Below, one piece after another: positions 25,611 through 34,690 of a stretch of 42,632 bases of DNA. Made by a program: the position numbers and the translations under genes. This stretch comes from a virus. The stretch covers positions 1 through 42,632 of the IMG/VR virus record IMGVR_UViG_3300046777_000789. One strand, 5' to 3'. Below the pieces are notes generated by a model. That model was not told where the DNA came from. It worked only from the letters and a program-made list of their open reading frames with translations, and searched no databases. Within the stretch, counting starts at the first letter, position 1; each line of letters begins with the position of its first letter.

Positions 25611-26768
25611 TTAGGTCAAGTAACGAGCGCACTGGGCGGCAGGACGGGGGCCCGTCACAGCAGCGCCAGTGGACGAAACACCAGCCAGAACAGCCACACC
25701 GGCGGGGTTACGCACAATCAGCGTACCTTCCATAATGTACTGGTCCAGCGAAGCGTCAGCGTTGCTGTACACCTCGTTGTTCGGGCCCAGTTCACGCAGG
25801 CTACCCCACTGAATAACGTCAGGGTTCAGGAACAGAACGGAGGTGTTATCAGCACCGGTCTGGTCCATGATCCAGTCGTCATCGATCTGGTAGGTGTAGT
25901 TGAAGTCACCTTCGTAGGTGCTGATCGTGTCGCCCTTGTCAGCCGGGTTGAAACGGTTGATAGAACGGCTCGTGGGCATCATATCGGAGATATGAGTACG
26001 CATCGAGGTCGGCACCACCATGTTGGTGATCTTGGCGTTGAAACGTTGTTCAGCGGTAGTCACCAACTGCTTGTACAGGTAGGGACTGAATTGCTGAAGC
26101 GTTTGACCCGTAGAGAACGAGAAGTAGCCCAGACCAGAGTTAGCCAAGTTGCCGTTGAAAGGCGTGTTAGTGCTCGTGGTGCTGGTGGTGTCGTTGCTAT
26201 CAGAAGCAGCCAAGTTCAGGACAGCCGTACCAGAGGTCGGGTTGCCAGAACGGGTGCCAGCAAAAGCATACAGCGAACCAAAGCGACGACCGTTGTTAGG
26301 CGTTGTGCCTTGGGTAGCGGCTTGACCGGAGTACTTGATAGAAGCACCGTCAGCGCGAACCATTTGCAGTTCAACGTCAAACATGATTTCGGTCAATTGC
26401 TTGACTTCTTGGTAGGCTTGGGGATCGCCACCAGCCTGCTCAACCGCACGGGCCGTACCGGTTGCACCAATCACGGTCGTGAAAATCTGGGTGTAGTTGC
26501 CCAGGTTCGAACGGGTGTTGGAAGCAGCGGTCGTGGAATCGACAGAAGCGCCTTCCAGCTTGGCGTTCAGGCTGGGGGTGCGGAAGTAGTCGTTAGGCCA
26601 AATGTGCAGAGTCGAGTTGACTTTGCGCTTTTTGCTCATAGCCATGTTCGTGATCGGGGTACGATCCTTCACATAGTTAGAGACGGTCATATCGAGGTCT
26701 TTGACCACGATGTCGGTGGCATAGGCACCATTGCCGTTGCCAAGGGAGGTAGAGGTAATCGTTGCCAT
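25611..26768 (-). CDS. Major capsid protein (DUF5309/SU10-type)
   Basis: A 385-residue HK97-fold coat protein of the DUF5309 group. Visible segments: KDRTPITNMAMSKKRKVNST near residue 34 and TARAVEQAGGDPQAYQEVKQ near 104. LVTTAEQRFNAKITNMVVP and FNYTYQIDDDWIMDQ then follow in the core. The GC content is higher and codons more biased than in neighbours, as usual for a very highly expressed gene. It follows the scaffold gene and has a strong AGGAG ribosome site. Confidence 0.88.
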   Translation of the reverse strand: MATITSTSLGNGNGAYATDIVVKDLDMTVSNYVKDRTPITNMAMSKKRKVNSTLHIWPNDYFRTPSLNAKLEGASVDSTTAASNTRSNLGNYTQIFTTVIGATGTARAVEQAGGDPQAYQEVKQLTEIMFDVELQMVRADGASIKYSGQAATQGTTPNNGRRFGSLYAFAGTRSGNPTSGTAVLNLAASDSNDTTSTTSTNTPFNGNLANSGLGYFSFSTGQTLQQFSPYLYKQLVTTAEQRFNAKITNMVVPTSMRTHISDMMPTSRSINRFNPADKGDTISTYEGDFNYTYQIDDDWIMDQTGADNTSVLFLNPDVIQWGSLRELGPNNEVYSNADASLDQYIMEGTLIVRNPAGVAVLAGVSSTGAAVTGPRPAAQCARYLT

Positions 26769-26785
26769 TTCAAAAACTCCTAGAG

Positions 26786-27898
26786 TTAGCGGCGGCGTTT
26801 ATTAGACGCCAACAAAGTTGCTAGAAAATCACGCTGGGCACTCTTGTCGCCAGAATCAGCTTTCTTTTTCAAGGAACTCATTTCATCTTCCGGAGCAGTC
26901 TTGCTCTTTGCAGTCGGTTTATTAGCCGCAGCCAATGAACCACCAGCATTTCGCACTTTAGGACCTTCACGGAACTTCATCCCATCACGGATCAAGCCCA
27001 GAAGGTATTCATCACTGCTGACCAAATCAAGATTCGGCACACCAGGAATGAACGTGCTATTCGCACCCTTCCACTCTTTAGACAGCTTGTCACGGAGTTC
27101 CGTAAAAGCCGCCTTGTTGCTCAGTTCCTTGTCGGAAAAACTCTGACGAGCCGTTTCCAACTGTTGCTGTACAAATTGAGTACGCGCTTGGTAGAACTGT
27201 TCAACTTTCGGACGATTCGACTGGATAAACTTGGACCGCTCTTCAATCAAACTAGCGTTCTGTCGGATAGCCGCTTCAGCTTCGCTTCGTTCGGTTTCAT
27301 TAGTAGCCCGATCTCTGATTTGCGTCCATTGCTGGTTGTATTGCTGAAGAGTAACCAGTTCATCAGCAGCAGATTGCAACTGAGGAACAATGGTCAACTC
27401 TAGACCAATTTGCAAACCATCGAGTTCATTTCGTCGTTTTTGAACTTCCTCTTCAAAATCAGCCTTTTCAAGCTTCAGTTTCCGAGCGTTTTCATCGATG
27501 TCGCTAGTTTGACCAAGAAGAGTAGCCGCCTTCTTTGCCGTAACCTCTACAAAACCACCATCGGCGTTCTTGTTCGGGATGCGGAACTTAAAGTCCGGGT
27601 TTTGCTCTGCAAACTCAAAGAAATTAACCGGGTCACTATCGCCTTTGGCGGGTTCTTCGGCTTCTTCCTGATCTACAGGCTCTTCAGTCTCACTATTAAC
27701 ATTTTCAGGTTCAGCATCTTCAGACGCTGCCTCCGGGGATTTGGCTTTCGCCTCTTCTTGTCCGGCTGGAGGTGGATTAGACCCATCAGGCTGTTGAGTG
27801 TTACGCCGATTGGCGGCAATCATTGCAGCGATTTGATCTTCCGGAGCAGCTCCAGTTTGCTCTGTGACGGTCGGGTTAGCGATAACGTCATTTTCCAT
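26786..27898 (-). CDS. Scaffold protein
   Basis: A 370-residue, highly charged protein directly upstream of the coat gene. The first 100 residues are acidic and disordered (Glu/Pro/Ala). A helical coiled-coil centre follows (residues 130-270), and the C-terminus is short and very basic (ATLLASNKRRR), which typically contacts the coat protein. All of this fits the scaffolds that shape procapsids and then leave. No protease domain is seen. Confidence 0.75.
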   Translation of the reverse strand: MENDVIANPTVTEQTGAAPEDQIAAMIAANRRNTQQPDGSNPPPAGQEEAKAKSPEAASEDAEPENVNSETEEPVDQEEAEEPAKGDSDPVNFFEFAEQNPDFKFRIPNKNADGGFVEVTAKKAATLLGQTSDIDENARKLKLEKADFEEEVQKRRNELDGLQIGLELTIVPQLQSAADELVTLQQYNQQWTQIRDRATNETERSEAEAAIRQNASLIEERSKFIQSNRPKVEQFYQARTQFVQQQLETARQSFSDKELSNKAAFTELRDKLSKEWKGANSTFIPGVPNLDLVSSDEYLLGLIRDGMKFREGPKVRNAGGSLAAANKPTAKSKTAPEDEMSSLKKKADSGDKSAQRDFLATLLASNKRRR

Positions 27899-27915
27899 AA
27901 TCTTATCTCACTTGG

Positions 27916-28236
27916 TTAAGTTTCGGCTCTTTTTTGAGCCACTTTCCCGAGATATTCCATCTTTTCGACAAAAGTAAGAAAATCCCGGACCCCAGCAACC
28001 ATATATGCGTTGCCAATTCTTTTTGAGTCATCATCAGAATCTTCTAATGCGCTCAATAGGTCAAACCTGTACAGGTTGAACATCAATGCAAAATCTTCAT
28101 TCCTAAGTAGGCGTGAAGCACATTCACCATTCTGTATTGCTAGAACCCTTCTTTCTGTACTTGCCTCCTTTTCGGTGTCTCGTGCGCTTGTTCGGCGGTT
28201 AAAGTAATCTCTGATGTCATTCAATATCGATACCAT
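27916..28236 (-). CDS. Hypothetical 106-aa head-region protein
   Basis: A 106-residue helical protein between portal and scaffold, ATG at 28236 behind AAGGAGATTGC. It contains NDIRDYFNRRTSAR and an acidic middle (LLSALEDSDDDSKRIG). No family is recognised; the position suggests a role in head assembly. Confidence 0.6.
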   Translation of the reverse strand: MVSILNDIRDYFNRRTSARDTEKEASTERRVLAIQNGECASRLLRNEDFALMFNLYRFDLLSALEDSDDDSKRIGNAYMVAGVRDFLTFVEKMEYLGKVAQKRAET

Positions 28237-28245
28237 GCAATCTCC

Positions 28246-30393
28246 TTAATCAATTTCGACGGCGCTCAACTTTCCTCGTTTTGCAGCCATCGCTTCAAAC
28301 ATATTATCCATGTCAATATCTTCGGCTTTCTTGATATTCAAAGCTGCCACAGTTTGTGATTCCTGTGTCTTGGCATTGTTCAAATCAACCTTAGATTGAA
28401 CTTCTTTTTCCGCCACGCCAGGACCTTTGGTAGCTTGAGCTTGGACCAATTTGGCAGCTTCTTCAAATGTCGGCAAATAAGCATCGACATCCTTCACGCC
28501 CAAGACACGCAAAGTATCTTCATAGGGGCGACGAACCTTGGCAAACAATTCAGGCACTTCAGGAGGAACCTGCATCATGGCTTGGCTAAACTGGACCTGG
28601 GTTTGCAGGATCAGTTGCTGACGGGTCAGGCGATTTTCTTCGGACAAGAAGCCCAAAGCCAGATCTACGTTGATCAACTTGCGGTCGATAAACTCAAAGT
28701 TCTTGACAGACTCTGCATCCATAAAAGGCATACCTTTACCGCAGGTATTTGCCAGTTGCTGGATGTTGTAGTCATCAGAATACTGAACCATCGTCTTCCA
28801 GGTGATGTAGATCAGGTCTGCCAAACCAATAGCGCAGTTCTTGACGGTATCGTCTTGAACCAATTGGTTGGGACCCATAGCAAGTTGCAGCTTGTAGCCG
28901 CTGTTGCCATCCTTCATCACTTCAGGATTCATGGTGTCGGCAGGATTGGACATGCCAACCATTGCCATGCGGTCTGCTTCCAAACGCTCCATCGAATCTT
29001 GGATGTATCCAATGTTTCCTTGCAGCGGAGCAAATTCGAAAACGTGCTTGCCCGGATCAAACTTGCGATCCAAAACAAACATGGCAGACACACCACGTTG
29101 GATTTCTTCGGCATCCATGAACTCTGGGTTGACACCAATGCGCGGGGTAGACGCTTGCATGGCAAACGACTGTTCTGCACGGCGCATGGACGTTGCATAT
29201 TCTTGAATCGGAACCAGTCGCTCACCCAATGAGTAACCAAAGAAGTTACCAACAATAGGTTTCGGACACAGGTTAGCCAGAGGAATGTATTCGACTTCCT
29301 TGGCGTACAGAATGTACGAGCCAGAAAAGCAAACCTCTACGATCTCTTCTTCGCCATCGTTATCGATGTCTTTGCGTAGCCAAGCAGTCGTAAGCATGAC
29401 CACACGGCTGTAGCGATCAGCGCCTTGAGATGCAATGACGCCCTGACCAGGAACGGGAGTTGAGTCACGCGCATGGAGAGCCAGATCGTTTTCCAAAGCG
29501 CCAGCCTGATAGGCACCAGCAGGACCATACGCTGCATGGTCTGCAAACTTTTCCATGTCGATATAAGGATATTGTGCTTTTGCTTCATGGATCGTCATTG
29601 GATCATAGAAGCCACAGAAATCCTGGTCTTGAATGCGCTGGATTGTGGGATTGCACACAAAGTAGTGTTGAGCAACATGACGCACACGCATCGTAGTTGA
29701 GTAACCAGTCAGTTTGTACTTAGCGCGATAGATGGTGTTGGCTTTTAGCGCCTCTTCCACACCTTCGCCAGTCTCATCTTGCATGGATTCGACCATTGCG
29801 CCTTGCAGATCAACGTCAACACGGCGCATGTTTTGGCGCTTGGCAGTCAGACCTTTTTCAGCCGCCATAATCTCAAAGGAACGCAGTTGATCGCGGGTTC
29901 CTTCGACTTCTTTGTATTGGGTAATTGGATCTCGCAAAGGAGAAACCATCACAATACCGTTTTTATGCAGCAGGCCGTCTTGCACCCATGCGCGGACAAA
30001 CTGATACGGGTCGTTTTTGCTGTTCAGCATGTACTTGACCATCTCAGTTGCTTGCCGAGATTGAACGTCATCCATCTCAGAAAAACGCTCAAACTCAAAG
30101 TTGATTTTGCCGTTGGGCAGCAAGCATTTTGTAACAACAGCGGTTACATAATCAATGCCAGAAGAAACGATTGGCTGAATATAGTCAAGACCACGGATAG
30201 GCTCAGTGCTGTTGGCAACCGGGATATTCAGGTAGTGGTAATCAGTAAAGCGGTTATAGGTATTCTTGGACTGCGTAAGCCGCAAGTAATCCACCATCTT
30301 TACATAGACTTCGTGGCCCAATTTCTCGACTAGACTGCGATGTCCCTCGCCGCTTGCAAGGTTTTCAACAACCACATTTTGTTTGTCTAGCAT
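28246..30393 (-). CDS. Portal protein (SU10-type)
   Basis: A 715-residue protein of the size and position of the SU10/podovirus portals. Early motifs TYNRFTDYHYLNIPVANST and FVRAWVQDGLLHKNGIVMV belong to the portal body. A later stretch around ATSMRRAEQSFAMQAS, then MVGMSNPADTMNPE, corresponds to stem and wing helices. A C-terminal barrel-like helix is rich in Gln/Ala. Twelve copies form the ring through which TerL pumps DNA. It lies between terminase and scaffold. Confidence 0.85.
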   Translation of the reverse strand: MLDKQNVVVENLASGEGHRSLVEKLGHEVYVKMVDYLRLTQSKNTYNRFTDYHYLNIPVANSTEPIRGLDYIQPIVSSGIDYVTAVVTKCLLPNGKINFEFERFSEMDDVQSRQATEMVKYMLNSKNDPYQFVRAWVQDGLLHKNGIVMVSPLRDPITQYKEVEGTRDQLRSFEIMAAEKGLTAKRQNMRRVDVDLQGAMVESMQDETGEGVEEALKANTIYRAKYKLTGYSTTMRVRHVAQHYFVCNPTIQRIQDQDFCGFYDPMTIHEAKAQYPYIDMEKFADHAAYGPAGAYQAGALENDLALHARDSTPVPGQGVIASQGADRYSRVVMLTTAWLRKDIDNDGEEEIVEVCFSGSYILYAKEVEYIPLANLCPKPIVGNFFGYSLGERLVPIQEYATSMRRAEQSFAMQASTPRIGVNPEFMDAEEIQRGVSAMFVLDRKFDPGKHVFEFAPLQGNIGYIQDSMERLEADRMAMVGMSNPADTMNPEVMKDGNSGYKLQLAMGPNQLVQDDTVKNCAIGLADLIYITWKTMVQYSDDYNIQQLANTCGKGMPFMDAESVKNFEFIDRKLINVDLALGFLSEENRLTRQQLILQTQVQFSQAMMQVPPEVPELFAKVRRPYEDTLRVLGVKDVDAYLPTFEEAAKLVQAQATKGPGVAEKEVQSKVDLNNAKTQESQTVAALNIKKAEDIDMDNMFEAMAAKRGKLSAVEID

Positions 30394-30402
30394 GATGAGC
30401 CT

Positions 30403-31995
30403 TTAAATCCGTTGTACTTTGCCTTCAAGCGTCGGAATACGCTTAAAAGAAAAGGAGTTTGCACGACTAACCACCGATTCGCCGTGTCCCTGAATTAGCG
30501 CCAAAATGCCAATCCTCGCAGAATCAATGTGATCGTCAGGATCAGAAAATCGTCCAGAATCGTCAATAGCATAGTTTCTGGCCTCGTCCAGGAATTCCTT
30601 ACATGATTCGTTAATCATAAAGGTTTTACGTTCCATACCCAAGCGCATTATATTTATTCCATACGATTTGTGGTTCGTAACTTTACCCTGCTCATTTGGC
30701 GGGTTGAGAATAGCGCCAGGAATACAGTTCAACCCATATTTATCTTCAAAGACTTCGCGCACAGATTGTTCAGTCAATGTGTACCGGCCTGCCGTTGCAG
30801 CATCGTGCGGAAGTGCAATCGGAACGCTACGCGACTCCTTGTCCAAGAGATAGTGGACATATTCGTCGGGCGTTTCCCCCGAAGCAATCTTGATCTGCCG
30901 ATGTAGATAGATAACCTCCGTGACTGGATCTCTAAAAAAGAACGAAATAACGGTCGGGTCATTCTTAATTCCCAAGTCAAAGCTAATCAAACGTTCTAAA
31001 TTAGGATCTTCAAGTAAGTCTAATTGGTTAGCTTTATATGTAGGCCATTCAAGTAGCGGAAAAACAACACCTTTGCCAACCAGGGGAATGCCTTTCATCC
31101 GACACTCTCGTTCCCAGGGCATGTAATCCCGCATCAATTGATCACGTTCTTTTTGGGTAAAGAAGTCCTCTCCCCATTCGTTCTTGAAGGGCACGTCATC
31201 CCATCCTACTCGAACATGAGAGTATCCGTCTACGTTATCCCAAAACTTTCTGACTAATCCTGACATTCCCTTAAGCGGGGTAAATGAGCAGATCACTTGT
31301 CCATTTCTGGCGGCGGTACGAGTCACCAGTTCGGAGAAAGTGTCGTCAGGAGGTTGTTCGTCAAGGACAACTAGGTCAAGTTCAAAGCCCTGAAGATGGC
31401 GGCTTTGCTGTGTGTAGTTGGAGAAGTACAGCTTGGACTTCCCACCAGATTTATGCCAAACCTCAATTGCCAGGACGTTAGCTCCATCGGAACGGATTGA
31501 CTTCACATCAATACATTCACGGGGAATTGAGCCGCTTCCAAGCCGATAGGTCTGTTTAATGTCATCGCAACCCAGGAGTTTGGATTGCAGAGTTTTGGCT
31601 ACCTGTTCCCAGGATTCGCCAGTACACATGGCAGTAATTGGGTAGTCCCAGACTTTGCCGTCCCAGTCATCAGGGTATCTGCCAGTCAGGTGCATGGCAG
31701 TTTCGTAGGTAGACGCAATGGTCTTACCGGAACGGTTAGCCGCCAGCATTCCTCGACGGACATAATCTTTGCCGGTCTTGAAGAATTTCTTTTGATAGGG
31801 AAAAGGACGAAACCATTTCAGAGCATTGAATTGCATGTCATGTGCAATCTTGCTCCGAGCAACTTGCATTTTTTTAAGCTGCTCTTTGTCTAGTTTTTCG
31901 ACTTCTTTTTTGCCGCCAGACAGATGAACTAAATACTTCAGCGCCCGTTGTTTATAAATGGGCTGTATATAGTCACTGGCTTCACTTTTTGCCAT
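30403..31995 (-). CDS. terL: Terminase large subunit
   Basis: A 530-residue packaging motor. The ATPase part has Walker A AANRSGKT (85-92) and Walker B LVVLDEQ (208-214, with D212 and E213). A coupling-type motif CSFTP follows near 236. The nuclease part has the RNase H-like acids D340 (ISFDLGIKNDP), D398 (LPHDAA) and D491 (DDHIDSARI). It cuts concatemers and drives DNA into the procapsid. It overlaps a 62-aa gene upstream by 14 bases. Confidence 0.95.
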   Translation of the reverse strand: MAKSEASDYIQPIYKQRALKYLVHLSGGKKEVEKLDKEQLKKMQVARSKIAHDMQFNALKWFRPFPYQKKFFKTGKDYVRRGMLAANRSGKTIASTYETAMHLTGRYPDDWDGKVWDYPITAMCTGESWEQVAKTLQSKLLGCDDIKQTYRLGSGSIPRECIDVKSIRSDGANVLAIEVWHKSGGKSKLYFSNYTQQSRHLQGFELDLVVLDEQPPDDTFSELVTRTAARNGQVICSFTPLKGMSGLVRKFWDNVDGYSHVRVGWDDVPFKNEWGEDFFTQKERDQLMRDYMPWERECRMKGIPLVGKGVVFPLLEWPTYKANQLDLLEDPNLERLISFDLGIKNDPTVISFFFRDPVTEVIYLHRQIKIASGETPDEYVHYLLDKESRSVPIALPHDAATAGRYTLTEQSVREVFEDKYGLNCIPGAILNPPNEQGKVTNHKSYGINIMRLGMERKTFMINESCKEFLDEARNYAIDDSGRFSDPDDHIDSARIGILALIQGHGESVVSRANSFSFKRIPTLEGKVQRI

Positions 31996-32170
31996 ATTTG
32001 TCCCTTAGAGACAAAAGAATCTCTGCTGCACAAGCCAAGTAATATACGCCTTTAGGGTCCAACTTGGAATGTTGCTGAAGGTCTTTCTGCAACCATTCCA
32101 GAGTTTTTCTAGCGCATATCTCGGCTTGTCCAGACAGTTTATCTCGAAAGATAACTGCTAGGTCTTCCAT
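31982..32170 (-). CDS. Small 62-aa protein upstream of terL
   Basis: A 62-residue helical protein (LSGQAEICARKTLEWLQKDL ...) ending in a basic tail. Its start is coupled by TAATG and its end overlaps terL. The position would allow a packaging cofactor, but it is short for a terminase small subunit, and the gene at 33631-34035 is a better candidate. Confidence 0.6.
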   Translation of the reverse strand: MEDLAVIFRDKLSGQAEICARKTLEWLQKDLQQHSKLDPKGVYYLACAAEILLSLRDKYGKK

Positions 32171-32811
32171 TATGCCCAGGGGTTAGCAATGTTCTTCTGG
32201 GAGATGCTGACAATTTCTCGATCAATCAGCGTCCAAATACCAGCGCCTTTTTCGCCCACGCAATATGTGTACAGGCCACGACCTTTCTCAGTGAAAGATC
32301 CATCAGCACGGCGGCAAATAGTTTCAGGAGTGCGGGGGTCAATCCAAGAGTATTTCTCGGGCACACGCTGACCATACTTGTTGAGTTTTTCACCAACGGC
32401 GTATTGCTCAACAGGACCAACGATTTGGAATGTAATGATGCCATTGTCGTATTTGCGGAAATCAATAGCCACCTTACGATCCGACTGAGGGTCGTCAGGA
32501 TGAGGCATATTGGTTGCGCCAAAGTAATGGACTCGACTTTCTTCGGGGGGCAATCCTTCTTGCCGTCCGGGCATAGGAGGCAGAGGGTCTTCAGGAATGA
32601 TTTCCTTACGGTCCATGTACGGGTTATCAGCCGTCACAAACTCGCTAGGAACTTTCTTTCCTTCCAAAGCATTACGAGCAACTTGGTATTGCTCATCTTT
32701 GGGTTTGCCAATGAGATCTAGCGAAATCCCTGTTCTGTCGAACACGAACTGCGCCAGATCTTTAGCCGTGGGAAGGTCTGCCTTGAGGGCATCAATGTCA
32801 TACGTTGCCAT
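32170..32811 (-). CDS. Hypothetical 213-aa late protein
   Basis: A 213-residue protein. The N-terminal 60 residues are helical (LPTAKDLAQFVFDRTGISL). A Pro-rich linker PEDPLPPMPGRQEGLPPEES and a beta-rich C-terminal domain (IDFRKYDNGIITFQIVGPV) follow, ending SISQKNIANPWA. ATG at 32811 behind AAAGGAAATAGT. It resembles terminase-proximal proteins of other podoviruses, but I cannot name a family. Confidence 0.65.
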   Translation of the reverse strand: MATYDIDALKADLPTAKDLAQFVFDRTGISLDLIGKPKDEQYQVARNALEGKKVPSEFVTADNPYMDRKEIIPEDPLPPMPGRQEGLPPEESRVHYFGATNMPHPDDPQSDRKVAIDFRKYDNGIITFQIVGPVEQYAVGEKLNKYGQRVPEKYSWIDPRTPETICRRADGSFTEKGRGLYTYCVGEKGAGIWTLIDREIVSISQKNIANPWA

Positions 32812-32825
32812 ACTATTTCCTTTAG

Positions 32826-32969
32826 TTACTCAGATTCAACTTCGATTTCATCGCCAACTTGCGGCTTATTTTCAGCCACGTAATCAAACGAAAGGGTTTT
32901 CGCCTGACCATCTTCCAGGATTGCGACAATATTATTGCTCTCATCGCGTTCAAAACCAACGATTTTCAT
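32826..32969 (-). CDS. Small 47-aa beta protein
   Basis: A 47-residue ORF, ATG at 32969 and TAA at 32826. It is strand-rich (MKIVGFERDESNNIVAILED ... VGDEIEVESE). Located between two small late genes with normal spacing. Function unknown. Confidence 0.6.
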   Translation of the reverse strand: MKIVGFERDESNNIVAILEDGQAKTLSFDYVAENKPQVGDEIEVESE

Positions 32970-32971
32970 AA

Positions 32972-33196
32972 TCACACCTTTGAGGGGACACGACCAACTT
33001 TGAACTTGTCGCCATCATGCACATCATTGATGTTCTGATTGGACAGTTCACGCACTTTATAAGCGTCAACAACTTTGCCAGCCACCATATCGCGGCGAGC
33101 ATATTCCTTTTCGCGGCTAGCAACTTTATCGTTGATGCCTTTAGTAACGCCTTTACGCATTGAAGCGCCACCAGAGATTACACGACCATAGGACAT
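32972..33196 (-). CDS. Small basic late protein
   Basis: ATG at 33196 follows GTGAGGCAATC and is preferred to the frame start 36 bases upstream. The 74-residue protein is basic and polar (MSYGRVISGGASMRKG ... DGDKFKVGRVPSKV). Probably a minor head or DNA-associated protein, judged from charge and location only. Confidence 0.6.
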   Translation of the reverse strand: MSYGRVISGGASMRKGVTKGINDKVASREKEYARRDMVAGKVVDAYKVRELSNQNINDVHDGDKFKVGRVPSKV

Positions 33197-33203
33197 GATT
33201 GCC

Positions 33204-33488
33204 TCACTTAAGGTAGTTAGTACGATCAGCATTGCGGTAGCTGTCGTTGTTGCAGTAATCAGCAGAAGGACGGCTCACAGCAACTTTCTGACCGCGACCA
33301 GTAGTAGCATCTTTACCAGTTGCAGGAGCGCCTTGGCGACCAGGAGCGTAAGCTGTACTACCTTGGGGACGAGTAACAGCAGTAACACCACCAGATTGCT
33401 TAGGACCATCTTTAGAAATGTTCCCACGGCGATTCGGAGCTTGAGCCATAAGAGTTGGAGCATTGTTACCAGAGGTGTAAGCACTCAT
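33204..33488 (-). CDS. Low-complexity basic 94-aa protein
   Basis: A 94-residue, likely disordered protein rich in Gly, Thr, Arg and Asn ([19 protein letters not shown]). ATG at 33488 overlaps the stop of the upstream gene. Similar Gly/Arg-rich small proteins occur next to terminase genes in podoviruses. Unknown role. Confidence 0.55.
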   Translation of the reverse strand: MSAYTSGNNAPTLMAQAPNRRGNISKDGPKQSGGVTAVTRPQGSTAYAPGRQGAPATGKDATTGRGQKVAVSRPSADYCNNDSYRNADRTNYLK

Positions 33489-33628
33489 TTCTTACCTTTC
33501 TTGTGCTGGGCAGCACGCTTGGTTGAATAAGCAATAGCCACTGCTTGTTTTTGCGGCTTACCCGCTTTCATCTCAGTGGCAACATTTTTCTTGAAAGCCT
33601 TTTCAGACTTCGATTTAACCAGAGGCAT
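33485..33628 (-). CDS. Small basic MPLxKS...[11 protein letters not shown] protein
   Basis: A 47-residue ORF (ATG at 33628). It contains [20 protein letters not shown] and [17 protein letters not shown], a very common small phage protein pattern, with a lysine-rich end. Probably binds nucleic acid; the exact role is not known. ATGA overlap with the next gene. Confidence 0.75.
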   Translation of the reverse strand: MPLVKSKSEKAFKKNVATEMKAGKPQKQAVAIAYSTKRAAQHKKGKK

Positions 33629-33630
33629 TA

Positions 33631-34035
33631 TTACACCTTTTTAAGTGCATTGAGGAAATCATCAAGAGCTTCGTTAGCATCCACTTCTTCATCTTTCTTC
33701 ATGTTCTGGACATGCTCGATGGAGATAACGGGAGCCCGGCTAGATTCAAAAGGAGCCAGTTTGTCAGCAATACGGGCCTTAGCCTGAATATCCATCTCAT
33801 CAGACTGCATGGCTTCAATCAGGACTTCCATAGCCGTTTTCAAAGGCTTCTGGCCTTTTGCCACACGCTCTTCATTCAGCCTGTTAAACAAAGCACCATA
33901 TTCAGTGACATTATTAACAACAGACTTAGGACGCAATTCTTTAGGGACAGTCTTCCCAGTAGCCAATTTCATGGCCTTTTGCTCTGCCCGGTAAGCTCTA
34001 CGTTTAGCCTTTACTTCAGCATCATCGAGATTCAT
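33631..34035 (-). CDS. Putative terminase small subunit
   Basis: A 134-residue protein with a basic helical N-terminus ([14 protein letters not shown]). A middle segment [21 protein letters not shown], then [20 protein letters not shown] (20 residues), resembles the core of short terminase small subunits that carry an 'A..AAPY.HP' type motif. The C-terminal tail is acidic. It would choose the packaging start on DNA. The position near the start of the late operon and the gene-free control region supports this, but the identification is tentative. Confidence 0.55.
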   Translation of the reverse strand: MNLDDAEVKAKRRAYRAEQKAMKLATGKTVPKELRPKSVVNNVTEYGALFNRLNEERVAKGQKPLKTAMEVLIEAMQSDEMDIQAKARIADKLAPFESSRAPVISIEHVQNMKKDEEVDANEALDDFLNALKKV

Positions 34036-34549
34036 TCAATCTCTCCATACCCTTTTCAGTACGAATCCAGGCATACGATCCATTCACTACAAACCCACGC
34101 TTTTGATGGATTCTCATAAAAGCATCATTATCCGCCCTAATAGAAGTAGAGCAAATAACAGGAATGCCCCAAGTATGCGCCCAAAGAATATGTTGGTCAA
34201 TCATCTGATTAATCAGCCTTACCCTGGTCTTTACAGGAAGCCCAAGATCAACATGGTGGAACTTTGCATTTGAGATTTCCTCATTAGAGTAAGTCGTATA
34301 CCCACCACGGTCGAACCAGCAAAACCCTAGTAGGTCGCCAAAAATATCTGTTTCAGGCGTATTCCTACAAACCGCCAAGAACTCTTTGCCCTTGTCAAAC
34401 AGTTGGACAGTAGAAGCAATCGTCACGTTCTTTCGGAACACAGCCCTGTCCCGAGTCAAAACCCCATCGACTTCAGGACCATAGTTCTGGTCTGCCAACA
34501 AAACAATGTCTTCAACATCCTGCAAAGGATGCGCCAATGTCCATTCCAT
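34022..34549 (-). CDS. GNAT-like acetyltransferase near terminase
   Basis: First gene of the late operon. The 175-residue protein has strands (EFLAVCRNT; GDLLGFCWFDRGG), a helix (RVRLINQMIDQHILWAHTWG) and an ending IHQKRGFVVNGSYAWIR. This is the GNAT layout in which residues near RADNDAFMRIHQKRGF bind acetyl-CoA. Similar proteins occur beside terminase genes of aquatic podoviruses. Its substrate is unknown; one possibility is modification of a host or virion protein. Confidence 0.7.
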   Translation of the reverse strand: MEWTLAHPLQDVEDIVLLADQNYGPEVDGVLTRDRAVFRKNVTIASTVQLFDKGKEFLAVCRNTPETDIFGDLLGFCWFDRGGYTTYSNEEISNAKFHHVDLGLPVKTRVRLINQMIDQHILWAHTWGIPVICSTSIRADNDAFMRIHQKRGFVVNGSYAWIRTEKGMERLNESR

Positions 34550-34574
34550 ACAAACTCCTATTCAATCTGTCGCT

Positions 34575-34603
34575 AGTATACCCCGGGAAAGAAAACACAA
34601 CAA
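34575..34603 (-). promoter_or_regulatory. Candidate late promoter
   Basis: On the minus strand TATACT (34575-34580) lies 17 bp after TTGTTG (34598-34603). The -10 is good and the -35 poor, as expected for an activated late promoter. Transcription would begin about 20 bases before the GNAT gene (ATG at 34549, AGGAG upstream). Confidence 0.55.
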
Positions 34604-34624
34604 TCCCAGCAAAGTATCAATCCC

Positions 34625-34690
34625 CCGAGAGAGAGGATAGACAAGGGTGTCATTTGTCCGAGAGAGAGAGTAGATACAAATATGGGATGT
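34625..34690 (-). repeat. 33-bp imperfect tandem with GA tracts upstream of the late promoter
   Basis: CCGAGAGAGAG begins at 34625 and again at 34658, each followed by a similar (G/T)ATAGA(C/T) element. The pair lies just upstream of the late promoter, where activator sites would be expected. A 67-aa open frame over this stretch is low-complexity and not credible. Confidence 0.6.

Noticed and set aside
25311-26783. 490-aa plus-strand open frame
   Set aside because: It lies antisense to the major capsid gene, whose biased codons keep the opposite strand open. Its sequence has no recognisable pattern and no ribosome site or operon context.
28396-29232. 278-aa plus-strand open frame
   Set aside because: Antisense to the portal gene; Cys/His-rich translation of the opposite strand with no operon context.
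34625-34690. CRISPR array
   Set aside because: Only two imperfect 33-bp units with no spacer pattern and no cas genes.
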